Positions 7,401-15,919 of a DNA stretch of 22,575 bases are shown here, piece by piece. This DNA is from Ganoderma boninense (Eukaryota; Basidiomycota; Agaricomycetes; Polyporales; Polyporaceae), in the NCBI GenBank assembly GCA_002900995.3, contig PJEW03000044.1, forward strand, positions 1 through 22,575, read 5' to 3'. A program made the translations under genes and the position numbers. The notes under the pieces were generated by a model. The model did no database searches. It was not told the origin of the DNA and worked only from the letters and a program-made list of their open reading frames with translations. Within the stretch, counting starts at the first letter, position 1. Every line of letters starts with the position of its first letter.

Positions 7401-9121
7401 GAGCTTCCTTCGGAGTCCTTGGGCTGCCATACATACTTCTACTTAATACTTTGTTTAGAGTGGCTATTTGCTCACGCACGTCAACATGACAGCAATTCAT
7501 TATTTTATAAGTACATGTGAATGGCGAGACAAATTGGCGACATTGCAATATACTACTGGGATACTGGCACATACATGACACCACGCGCCCAATGCATGAG
7601 CCCCGTGGAGGTGCGGAATTTGACCTACACAAGCATGAGGTGAGAGATTTGTTAGTGCAGGGTTGGTTTACGGACGAGGACGCATGAGGGTGCTTACGCG
7701 GGGGACAACCAGCATCGCCTCGATTCTCCTCACTCTCCTCCTGCGCTTCGTCCTCCTTGGTGCTGAGGGCGAAACTGATCGCGAGCCTGCCGGAGACTTG
7801 GCCGGTGCTGCATGGGCATGGAAGTGCGGTTGATGGCGGTGCCAATGGGCATGGAGGAGGGCAGCTGGCAGTGGGGCATGTTGTAGAGGAGCCCGAGCTG
7901 CACCTCGGAATGCAACCGTGACTCGCGCGAGATTGGATGGAGAAGCTGGCTGACGAGGACGGATCAGGCACGGTAGGCGGGCCAGCGGATGCGGGCGCCG
8001 TGCAGGACAGAGACCCAGTGGACACGCCAGGTGAGGAGGAGTGTCGTTGGGCATAGTTGGGGCTGGTGAGTGGCGACGCGGCGTGGGCGATTGGGCGCAG
8101 TCGCAACTGAGGGGGGATTTTGGGCGGGACACGGAGGATGGAGATTGGGGGAGCACCGGGAGGTGTTTGACGTGGGCGAGTATGCGGTGACTGGCGAGGT
8201 ACGCCAGCCTGGGACACTGCGGGCACGAGCGGAGAATTGTTACCGCGGGGTTGGTTTACGGATGAGGACGTGTGACAGCACGTACGAGGGGGACAACCAT
8301 CATCGCCTGGAATCTCCACACTCTCCTTTTGAGCCTGATCTTCCTTCGTGCTGGGGGCGGAACTGATCGCGAGCCTGCCGGGAACGTTGAGCGGGCGTTG
8401 CACGGGCATGGAAGTGCGGTTGATGGGTGTGCCAACACGGAGGGTTGGGAGGACAAGCACAGAGACGAGGGGGGACACACTCCAGCTTGCCGAACAAGCC
8501 GTTTGGTCGAGCGCGACACACACCGACGATCCGCCATTCAAAGCACTTCGTGCTTCTCGTCGATGCCGCGCGTTTGAAAGTGCGCAGAGACTCGTGCTGG
8601 GGCCCGGTCTCGGGACTGAACAGGCGCCGCTTGCACTTCTCCTTGGAATAGGGTGGCGGGGTGGGCCGGCCTGAGACAGCCCTGAAAAGGGCGCAAGACG
8701 TGGTTAAGAGGAGCGGAGAGTTGGGACATAGCAGGAGGACGATGACTTACGAGATAGGCGAAGAACCTTGCCGTTACGGTCAGGCGCTGGCACGTTGGCG
8801 CCAGCGCCTGACCATCTCCAAATTTGGACATGGCTTCGGCAGGAGGTCGGGGTGGGGGAACTGCACCGCGATGGGAGAACGGCGGCGCGGGGAAAAGTCG
8901 TAGTAGGGTCCGGGCAGCGGAGGAATGGTAGCAGGAAGAACGAATGCGGGGAGTGCTTGATTGCGCAAGGCGGTGGGTGCGACGCCGCCGCACAACCGGA
9001 TGACCCCGCGCGGAGACCTGCGGACTGCAGTCAGGGCAATGGGCCCTGTGTGGGCTCTCGATAAACGCAAAAAGGATTGAATTGGGAGACTTACTTGTTT
9101 CTTCGCATGCCTGCTGCTCAT
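7381..9121 (-). CDS. putative captured or cargo gene, Pro/Ser-rich protein, three exons
   Basis: I do not recognise the protein. Splice sites are strong: 9094-9025 (70 nt: GTAAGT, CTGAC, TGCAG) and 8750-8682 (69 nt: GTAAGT, CTTAACC, TTTTCAG). Joining 9121-9095, 9024-8751 and 8681-7381 gives one frame of 533 codons starting at an ATG and ending at 7381. A further intron with GTGAGT and CCTAAC (9426-9347) would lie in the leader. The protein is rich in Pro, Ser, Cys and Arg and contains a direct repeat of about 65 residues (GRLAIS...STKED...GCPPR...SSSVNQP), from a DNA duplication. An alternative start at 9191 in another frame gives about 113 codons ending at 8780. Composition is low-complexity, so coding is uncertain; the introns are the firmer evidence. 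It lies inside a mobile element and is transcribed away from the plus-strand gene at 9842. Confidence 0.4.
7648..7845. repeat. about 200-bp direct repeat, copy 1
   Basis: Shares long blocks with 8236-8435, such as GGTTGGTTTACGGA, GATCGCGAGCCTGCCGG and GGCATGGAAGTGCGGTTGATGG, in the same order and orientation. It duplicates part of the minus-strand gene in frame. Confidence 0.8.
8236..8435. repeat. about 200-bp direct repeat, copy 2
   Basis: Partner of 7648-7845. The copies are clearly diverged, with many substitutions and short indels, so the duplication is older than the LTR insertions around it. Confidence 0.8.
8779..8812. repeat. hairpin, 13-bp stem
   Basis: GTCAGGCGCTGGC (8779-8791) and its perfect complement at 8800-8812 enclose eight bases. 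It lies in the middle exon of the minus-strand gene and shares GGCGCTGGCACG with the hairpin at 9771-9796. Confidence 0.8.
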
Positions 9122-9770
9122 CCCGCTCCTTGCCTTCCCAATCCCAGCTCCTCGTGGTCGTCCGTCCTCGACCGGCACAAGCGTCGCGCATCTTCGGGCC
9201 GATCCGCTAAAGTCGCAGCAGTCGTCGAATAAGCATGCAGGAGGAGGGCGAGATGGAGTAGGAATCGGGAGGTTCGAGGCGAAGCGGAAGGATGGCGTTG
9301 AGGATGAGTGGGACGGAGTAGCGATGGTGGCGGCGGCAGGACCCAACTACGACTCCGAGGAGCGAAGTCGGTGCGTTAGGCGCCGACGTGGGTTGCCGCA
9401 GCAACCATGCTCGGCGCCTCACTCACCGCCCTCCCCCCACCTCACAGCGGCGACTCGTGCTTCGCTGCTCCTCCTCCTCGTCGCAGCCTCTTTAACGCCA
9501 ATCCATCGACCTGCGTTTGTCTTGTCTTGCATCCTCACTGCTCTGCTGTGGCCCACCCATCGACTTATTCTCGGCTTTTCTCGGGTCGCCGCACGCCCCC
9601 TTTCCCCAAGATCCCTCTCAAGGCGCGGTTCGAGACGTCTGGCGGCTTTTTTTTATTCGAGTACATAAGGTATGTCGTCATTCATCCTCTCTCCAAGGCA
9701 TCTCCTGCACTTGCTGTTCTCGGGCCGTTCATATTGAATAACGAACTACTTCCATCTCAGAAAGTGGTGG

Positions 9771-9796
9771 GGCGCTGGCACGGACGTGCCAGCGCC
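9771..9796. repeat. hairpin, perfect 12-bp stem with 2-base loop
   Basis: GGCGCTGGCACG, GA, CGTGCCAGCGCC. It lies 46 bp before the ATG of the plus-strand gene. Its flanks (GACC, then CGGCAA) resemble those of the 8779 hairpin in the opposite orientation. Confidence 0.85.
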
Positions 9797-9841
9797 AGAC
9801 CTGTCGGCAAAAAGATCGGCAAGGGCAGTCTGCCTTTCACC

Positions 9842-10432
9842 ATGACCTCGTCATCGCCCACCCCCACCCCTCGGGTTCCTGTATCGTAAGTCGTTGTTGT
9901 GTACTGCATTCGCAACCTACCGTGATAAGCCAGAGGGCTAAGCGCATCCTCGGACACACTTGCAACGCCTGTACGTCGCTGTATTTCTATCCATCCTCCA
10001 CGCTCTGATCCTCCCTCATCAGCCCGACGTTGATTCACCATACAAGCCGTCCCGCTTGCCCCATCCCGACTGTCTCCACCTATCTCTCTCCCAACCCGTA
10101 AGCTCCCTTCTGTCCCTGTCTCTCTCCCTCACGCAGCTGTGCTGACATTGCACCCCCACCAGGTGCCCCTTCCCTGGTTCCTGCTCAACGAGACTCAACG
10201 ATACCTTCAAATAACATGACCTTCTCCCCAGATGTGAGTCGCATACCCTCCCCCGTCCCCTTGCGTGCTTGACACCGCCTTCTGTGGACAAGGACGAGAC
10301 ACTAACTGTCATTGTGCGAGGCAGTTGGAAGGCGAGTGGCGCCAGCACTGTGCCAGCACAGAGGCTGGGGCCGGGCTGAAGGCTGCACGGCCACGAGAGC
10401 CGTGGTACACGCCACTCATCAACAACTTCTAG
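9842..10432 (+). CDS. putative captured or cargo gene, about 106 aa, multi-exon
   Basis: I do not recognise the protein. The ATG (9842) is in CACC context. Introns with good signals are 9886-9933 (48 nt, GTAAGT), 10098-10162 (65 nt, GTAAGC, CTGAC, CCAG) and 10234-10324 (91 nt, GTGAGT, CTAAC, GCAG). A leader intron at 9670-9760 (GTATGT...CTCAG) is likely. All three internal introns join in one frame, ending in ...PWYTPLINNF and a TAG at 10430-10432. One problem is an in-frame TGA at 10031-10033. It is removed if a weaker intron 9981-10046 (GTATTT...TTGAT...ACAAG, 66 nt) is used, otherwise it is a nonsense mutation. The N-terminal half is Pro/Ser-rich; the C-terminal 36 residues look like ordinary folded protein. 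It is followed by an AT-rich 3' region with AATAAA. It is divergent from the minus-strand gene ending at 7381. Confidence 0.45.
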
Positions 10433-10600
10433 GACAGCGGTCCACCTCCTCACACCCCTCATGCTTTTGTTGCCGTCCTCCACCCCTGGCCTGTTGTTGT
10501 TGCTGGGCAGGTTCGCTGGGTCATCCCTTTGTGTATGTATTGTAGTGTATACTCTTTGTACTTAGCGCCATTAGCGATAAAATAAAAAGCTTATCTACCT
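10433..10600 (+). terminator. 3' UTR and polyadenylation region of the plus-strand gene
   Basis: After the TAG comes a T/C-rich stretch, then TGTATGTATTGTAGTGTA and GATAAAATAAAAAG with AATAAA at 10581-10586. This resembles fungal 3'-end signals and falls just before the subterminal repeats. Confidence 0.4.
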
Positions 10601-10609
10601 AAGAGCCTG

Positions 10610-10788
10610 TCCCTGTTGCGCTTAGATCCCTCTTAAGAGCCTTGATGTGTTCTCAAGGCTCTCCAAGGCACCTTGAAGAGCCTTCGCGCCAACTTACACA
10701 GGTGGGTAAGCCTTGCAAGGCACCTCACGTACCTTGGCAACCTTGGAGCCTTGGGTGCCCTCAGGAGCCTTGAGACGCCCTCACACCC
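10610..10788. repeat. right subterminal region rich in AAGGC/GCCTT words
   Basis: A dozen or so short words of the type CTCAAGGC, GAGCCTTG, CCAAGGCACC and GCCTTGAG in both orientations. These are the same words as in the left subterminal region at 7320-7400. No coding potential was seen. Confidence 0.7.
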
Positions 10789-10827
10789 ACTCAAGGCGCC
10801 CCAACGCCAAATACCTTTTTCCTGATG
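10789..10827 (-). repeat. right terminal inverted repeat of the 3.5-kb DNA element
   Basis: Read on the minus strand it starts CATCAGGAAAAAGGTATTTGG, matching the left end. The base after it (10828) resumes the inner integrase gene. Confidence 0.85.
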
Positions 10828-13647
10828 TGTCGATCTCCTCGGTGCATGGAATAAGGTGAATCATCTTTCCATGCCGATCAGCAATAAGCTGGAGCGCATT
10901 GTATCCGTCCACCTCCGGCAGTCCAGTGATGAAGTCACAGGTAACTACTTGGCCTGGGCCGTCTGGGATCTCGTTGGGTTGAAGAGGACTGTGTGGCTTC
11001 GCATGTGAAGTCTTGCCACGGCGACAAGTGTCGCAGGTCTCAACGTAATCTTTAATGAACTTTGCCATGCCCGGCCACCAGTAGTTCCGTGTAACCAACT
11101 CCACCGTCTTTGCCTGGCCAGGGTGTCCAGCAGGCGGGAGGTCATGGTGAATGCGCACTATCTCTGCTCGGAGCGTGTCATCTTTGGGGACATAAACTCG
11201 GCCGCGGTAGAGCAGCAGGCCTTGTTCTGTGTTCCAGTCCACCAAATCGTTCTGTAGACGTGCTGGCCCTAGCTTATCGAGCTTGCTGAGTGCCTCTGCG
11301 ACCTCCTGCTCACGCTCTCCACATTCTCGAATGCGGCGGAGCAGTGCCTTCTCTGGTACCACTGACATGTGCCCTCTCTTAGCTGCCAGTACTCGGAAGC
11401 GATCGGGTTGCAACATGACTCGGTTCAGGTTGTCATCGGCGTCATCCTTCTGGTGATCAGGCCTGCGCGACAGCGCATCTGCCCTACCATTGGAGGTGCC
11501 TGGCTTGTGTGCAATGACAAAGTCGAACCGCGACAGATAGAGAGCCCATCGTGCCTGCCTGCACGTGAGGTTTTGTGCGGCCTTCCAGTACTCAAGGTTC
11601 TTGTGGTCCGACTGGATCTCGAACACACTAGGAAGACCCTCGAGGTAGTGGCGCCAGGCCTGCAGGGCACGGATGATAGCAAGCATCTCCTTGTCGTAGA
11701 TCTCATAGTTGCGTTCCGCATCACTCATTGACTCAGAGTGGAAAGCCACAGGGTGCCATTTGCCGTCCTCCCCCTCCTGAGACAGAACCGCACCGGTAGC
11801 ATACCCGGATGCATCAACTTCAATGCGGGTTTTGCGGTCTGGGTCGTACATGCTCAGGACAGGGCTTTCAGTGAAACAACGTTTGAGCTCATCGAATGCT
11901 GATTGCTCTTCGGCACCCCATTGCCAGGGAGCGCTACCTGTGAGACGGTCGAGGGGTTTGCATACTGCGCTGAAGTCCTTAATGAACCGCCTGTAGAAAT
12001 TCGCGAAACCGCGGAACTTCCGTACATCTGAGGCGTTCTGAGGGACAGGCCATTCTGCGATACCCCTGACCTTCACTGGGTCCATCTCCACACAGTTCTC
12101 CGAGACGAGCACACCTAGGTACTCAACCTTAGGCTGTTCGAATTCGCACTTCTCTGGCTTGCAGAACAGGTCGTGCTCTGCCAGACGCTTCAGGACCTCA
12201 CGCACCAATGTGCGGTGTTCCTCGATGTCGTTGGTGAATATGAGGATGTCGTCGAGGTAGATAGTGATTTTGCCGAGTATGATGAGGTCCTTGAAGATGT
12301 CGTTCATGAGCGCAGAGAATGTACTGGGCAAGTTGGCCAGTCCGAAGTACATCACGTTCGGTTCAAACAGTCCGCGATTGGTAACAAAGGCAGCCTTCCA
12401 TTCATCACCGGTCTTAATCCGCACGTTGTTGTACCCCCAACGGATGTCGAGCTTTGTAAAGTACTTGGCCCTCTTGAGTCGATCCATCAAGTCTGACACC
12501 AATGGTAGCGGGTATCGGTTCTTAATGGTGATGTCGTTCAATTGCCGGTAGTCCTGTACAGGACGTAGGCTGCCATCCTTCTTTTTAACGAAGAAGAACG
12601 GTGATGACATTGGTGACTTCGACTCTTGAATATAACCTTTGGCCAAGTTCTCGCTAAGGAACTTGTCAAGCTCGACCTGCTCGCTGGGAGACAGGGGGTA
12701 CACCTTGGAATGGAACATCCTAGCATCTGGTACGAGTTCTATAGCGTGGTCATAGTGTCCGTGCTCAGGTAGACGTTCGGACGCCTCTTTCGAGAACACA
12801 CGCAGATACTCGTGGTACTGGGGGGTACAATCTCTTCAACAGGACGGACTTCCTTCTTCTGGTACTCTTGTTCAGCGAGCTGTTGAGAGTACGTGTAGCT
12901 CGCCGACACAAAGATCTTAGGGGTACCTCGAAGTCGTCGTCCATCTTCCAGTGCATTGAGAAGAGACTCTTCAGTGCCATCCCATTCCGGCAGAAAACCT
13001 GGTGGTGGAGGCCTATCTTCCTCCTCCTCCTCCTCGACCATTACAGCCGTGCATATCCTACCCATCATCTTTGCCTTCCGCACCCGCCGAGAACCATTGC
13101 GCGCCGTAAGCCGTACCTCCGTATCACGCGCTTTGGTCTCAACAGGTTTGGATGCCTTCCGATGAGCCGGACATGCCTCTGGACATCTCGATAGGCGCAG
13201 CGAGCCACGTTCCCAATCTACTTCAGGGTTGTGCTCGCGCAGCCAGTCCAGGCCAATGATCACATCCTCTTCTCCTATGTCTGTCACCACAAACACCACC
13301 TTCTCTCGGTGGTCTCCAATCGCCATATCCAACACGGCGACCTCCGTGATCGTCCCATCACGGTTCTCAGTACCGTCTATGTTGTACAGAGGAATTGGCC
13401 TTGCCAACTTCCTCGTCGTAACCTGGTTCTTCTCTACGAACCGTCTATGTAAAAACTTAGTAGTAGCTCCACTATCTACCATTGCTACTATGTCCTTATG
13501 TCGCTGCTTGCCGATTAACCGTACCGGTATATGAAAGTGTTGACCACTGTGATTTACTTCATATACAAACACGGAACTCAGTACAGAAAATCGACTATCA
13601 CTACAAGAGCCGGCACGCGCAGCGTCCAGTGCGGCTCTAATCAGAAA
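10828..13647 (-). CDS. pol: inner pol, N-terminal part: protease, reverse transcriptase, RNase H, first part of integrase (frameshifted)
   Basis: It is entered from gag by -1 frameshift at 13644-13650. Protease shows DSGATT and IIGLDWL. Reverse transcriptase has YLDD, followed by RNase H motifs (VDASG, KEMLAI, SDHKNLEYW, RADALSR), the integrase HH-CC domain and the first catalytic Asp (TCDFITGLP). The protein is very close to the outer pol. Two defects are visible. First, near 12820-12825 six Gs on the plus strand replace a longer sequence seen in the outer element, and the 1-nt loss shifts the frame between protease and reverse transcriptase. Second, the DNA element cuts the gene after EEIDT at 10828. 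The rest is at 7289-6326. Confidence 0.9.
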
Positions 13648-13650
13648 CCC
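13606..13650 (-). promoter_or_regulatory. -1 ribosomal frameshift signal of the inner element
   Basis: GGGTTTC (13650-13644) precedes the gag TGA (13643-13641). After 5 nt, AGAGCCGCAC (13638-13629) pairs with GTG-C-CGGCTCT (13616-13606) with one bulge. Compared with the outer element, a C-G pair has become A-T, so pairing is kept. Confidence 0.7.
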
Positions 13651-15053
13651 TCCTTCTTCTCAGCGGTTGTAAGGGCCGCGATCTTCTCCTCCATCGCCTT
13701 GACCTGGGCCTGAAGAGCCGCTACTTCCGTAGTTGCAGTGGACGAGGAAGCGGCTTGCTGACTCTTCAGCCGCGGGCAGTCATACTTACGATGTCCGGGC
13801 TGGCCACAGATATGACAGTTTCCAGGGAACGGCTTCTTCCCGGTAGCGGCCGCCTTCTCCCCCTTCTTCTTCCATCCAAACGACTTTGGCCGTTCTTCCT
13901 CTCTGGTGACGAGGGCCTGGTCGAGCGACAGCGCCACCTTCTGGATTTTGGTGAGGTCCGAGATGTCGTGGGCACTGGTGGCGAGGACGTCCCGGAGCCT
14001 GGGAGGCAGGCCAGAGCGGTAGCGTTCGCGTTTGTCCTCGTCGCCGAAGCCGGTCCGCGCTGCAGCTGCATTGAACTGCGCCGTGTACTCCTGGACAGTG
14101 CCAACCTTGCGATACGCCTTGCAAAGCTTGACAAGTTCGGCGATGGCAGCCTCCTTGTCGTCAGCCGCGCAGAAGTGATCCTTGAATGCCGTACTGAACG
14201 CTGCATAGTTTGCCCAAGGACTGGTTCCACCAGCGAGTGTTACAATGTGGGGGCCAGCCCAGGCTGCTGCTCCTTCCGTGAGCCTACTAAGGATGGTCAT
14301 CCATACCACCTCGGTTGGTGTGCCGACAGCTACTGCTGTGAGGGTGTTGAAGTAGATCTGGGCTGCGGACACAAAACGGAGACCATCTTGTGCGGACTTT
14401 CCATCGTAGTCACGCGGGGCAATTTGTGAAAGGAGCTTGGAGGTGTCGAATGCTGGCGCGGGCGCAGTAGTGGTCATGGTGGGTGCGGGGGGTGGATTGG
14501 GTGCAGGAGGAGGATTGGACGAGGACGACGATTGCGGGGTGTTGGAACTGGTAGCTTTCGGCTTTGGTTCCTTCTTTACTTCAGGCTTCTCTTCTGCCTT
14601 TGGAAGTTTAGAGGTTGTCGCAATGGGTGATGAGGGGTTTGAGCTTCGTCGTTGTCCAAGACGTTCGGTAACGAGTGCAATGGTCTTGTCAAGGGCAGGG
14701 GAGCCTGTGGATCGACTGGGGGTGGCAGTCCCACTCGGTACACGACTGGGAGCACGGCTGGGGGGTCGGGTGCCGGGGCGACTCCGTGCAGCAGCAACAG
14801 CTGCTCGTGTGGGCCTTGTGGAGGGGGCTGGTGGTGGCTGAGCGAGTCGGTCTACGATTGCCTGTTGTTGACTAGGGTGTGGCTGGATAAAGGGTCGGAA
14901 TGGAGCCCACTCGGCTGGTGTCCAGTCAAAGGTGAGGTCGCGGTGTGGGCAGGGTTGGCGGTCGCAAACAAACCACTGTTGTTCGGTGGTATTCCAGTGC
15001 TGGTCTTCGACCGTGGTGCTGTGAAAAGCGTGTAACCTTTGACTGCAAGCCAC
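13641..15053 (-). CDS. gag: inner gag (capsid/nucleocapsid polyprotein)
   Basis: An open frame of 470 codons; the upstream border given is a GTG and not a proven start. The first in-frame ATG is at 14477. The frame is open further upstream without an ATG, so the true start may involve an unseen indel. In order: a Trp-containing N-terminal stretch (CDRQPCPHRDLTFDW), a long Pro/Ser/Arg-rich linker, a capsid-like helical region (from about SKLLSQIAPRDYDG through LRDVLATSAHDISDL), a basic stretch, a CCHC zinc knuckle (CHICGQPGHRKYDC, C-x2-C-x4-H-x4-C) and a short C-terminal coiled coil ending in KKEGF before TGA. Gag packages element RNA into virus-like particles. The frame is intact, so this copy could in principle supply Gag to the gag-less outer family. 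Confidence 0.85.
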   Translation of the reverse strand: MACSQRLHAFHSTTVEDQHWNTTEQQWFVCDRQPCPHRDLTFDWTPAEWAPFRPFIQPHPSQQQAIVDRLAQPPPAPSTRPTRAAVAAARSRPGTRPPSRAPSRVPSGTATPSRSTGSPALDKTIALVTERLGQRRSSNPSSPIATTSKLPKAEEKPEVKKEPKPKATSSNTPQSSSSSNPPPAPNPPPAPTMTTTAPAPAFDTSKLLSQIAPRDYDGKSAQDGLRFVSAAQIYFNTLTAVAVGTPTEVVWMTILSRLTEGAAAWAGPHIVTLAGGTSPWANYAAFSTAFKDHFCAADDKEAAIAELVKLCKAYRKVGTVQEYTAQFNAAAARTGFGDEDKRERYRSGLPPRLRDVLATSAHDISDLTKIQKVALSLDQALVTREEERPKSFGWKKKGEKAAATGKKPFPGNCHICGQPGHRKYDCPRLKSQQAASSSTATTEVAALQAQVKAMEEKIAALTTAEKKEGF

Positions 15054-15441
15054 GGTGAGGGGAGTGGGGGTAGCTCGCTTCCTATCCCAGGAATAGAAAC
15101 GGCAGGTGCACGATCCGACACTGTCTGCTCAGCCTCCTCGGCCTATTGCTGTGTCTTAGCCCAAGGGACACGGGCCCAAGGGTGTTCTGCCTTGGCTTTG
15201 TTTCGCCGCCTTTCTCTAGCCTCCCACGCCGTGAGGCGGACCACTTCTGTCAGTACCGGGGTCTCGTGTTAGGAGCTTTCCGCGTACTGTACCACTAAGA
15301 GTGGCAAGCCTCAGGTTGCGCCGAGACCACGTCCGATGGTGTGACTAGAGCGCGCACTACGCTAGGCCAACACAGAGGATCTAAGTGCGTACCGTACGAG
15401 GGGGAAAGAGTGTGGGTGGAGTACGCCGGTGCTCGTGTAGA
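15054..15441 (-). other. leader region of the inner element
   Basis: Nearly identical to the outer leader (2597-2967). It holds the same helical open frame interrupted by TAG on the minus strand. No other gene was seen. Confidence 0.6.
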
Positions 15442-15452
15442 AGTTTCGACCT
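15442..15452 (-). other. self-priming site of the inner element
   Basis: AGGTCGAAACT on the minus strand, 2 nt from the 5' LTR. It is an exact 11-nt complement of the predicted transcript start (15639-15629). Confidence 0.75.
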
Positions 15453-15454
15453 AA

Positions 15455-15914
15455 TGTTACGACTGGCTGTCGAGTAAGATCAGGGGGGAGGCTTACGAGA
15501 CGAGCAAGGGCGTCGACGAGCACTTGTGCAGCGAGAGCAGAGCAGGGCTCGACAGTCAGGCTGGAGACAAGATGTATTGAGCGAGTAACTAACGAGCGAG
15601 AATACAGCGAGGCTTACCTGGAGACAAGAGGTCGAAACTGAGGTCTCCAGGTAGCAAAGTACAGGCCTTATATACATGTAACGGACAATGGGAACCGTGG
15701 ACAATAGGTAACTATGGACACGGGAACCAGTGGAAGAACAATGGTATGTAGTACAATGACGACAGGAACAATGGGTAACAGGAGTTATTGTACTGCGAGA
15801 ACAAGGGACAGGTTTGCTAAACAACGGAGGACAATAAGGACGACGCGGGAGGCAAACAGTCCGAAAAGGGAAAGAGAGACGCCGGGGTAGGCGCCGAGCG
15901 TGCCGTTCATGACA
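15455..15914 (-). repeat. 5' LTR of the inner element
   Basis: 460 bp, partner of 5840-6299. In element orientation TGTCATGAAC...GTCGTAACA. Confidence 0.95.
15629..15674 (-). promoter_or_regulatory. LTR promoter of the inner element
   Basis: TATATAA (15674-15668) and AGTTTCGACCT (15639-15629), 35 bp apart as in the outer element. Upstream U3 (about 15685-15835) repeats the ACAAT-type motifs. Confidence 0.7.
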
Positions 15915-15919
15915 CCGGA
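15915..15919. repeat. target-site duplication of the inner retroelement, right copy (CCGGA)
   Basis: Matches 5835-5839. Confidence 0.95.

Larger units (their letters stand above)
7290..10827. mobile_element. 3.5-kb DNA element with terminal inverted repeats, non-autonomous, carries two intron-containing genes
   Basis: Its removal restores the inner integrase frame exactly, with one TG copy left, so it is an insertion with a 2-bp TG duplication. Ends are CATCAGGAAAAA...TTTTTCCTGATG with about 39 bp of imperfect terminal inverted repeat. Subterminal zones are crowded with AAGGC/GCCTT words, including a 10-bp tandem repeat, as in transposons whose transposase binds subterminal repeats. I find no transposase. 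Two divergent sets of exons fill the inside (minus strand 9121-7381, plus strand 9842-10432). The superfamily is unassigned: a 2-bp TG duplication with CATCAGG ends does not fit hAT (8 bp), Tc1 (TA) or Helitron (no inverted repeats). A CACTA-like non-autonomous element is one possibility. Confidence 0.8.
5840..15914 (-). mobile_element. inner Ty3/gypsy chromovirus, reverse orientation, itself interrupted
   Basis: It is bounded by 460-bp LTRs and CCGGA duplications, inserted in the integrase gene of the outer element in the opposite direction. Without the DNA element at 7290-10827 it is about 6.5 kb. Minus-strand order is LTR (15914-15455), self-priming site, leader, gag, -1 frameshift, pol, chromodomain, hairpin, polypurine tract, LTR (6299-5840). 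U5, R and proteins are closely related to the outer element, but the U3 is different, so these are sister families. It cannot work as it stands: pol has a 1-nt deletion near 12820-12825 and is split by the DNA element. Confidence 0.93.

Noticed and set aside
7290..10827. Helitron, because one reading of the ends is TC...GA
   Set aside because: The ends are clear inverted repeats and a 2-bp duplication is present; Helitrons have neither.
14437..14841. Gly-rich open frame on the plus strand, and others such as 13755-14429
   Set aside because: They are reverse-strand shadows of the Pro/Ser-rich linker and capsid part of the inner gag.
15900..15914. ATG at 15900 as start of a separate integrase gene
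   Set aside because: It lies in the inner LTR; the integrase frame continues from 5839 once the insertion is removed.
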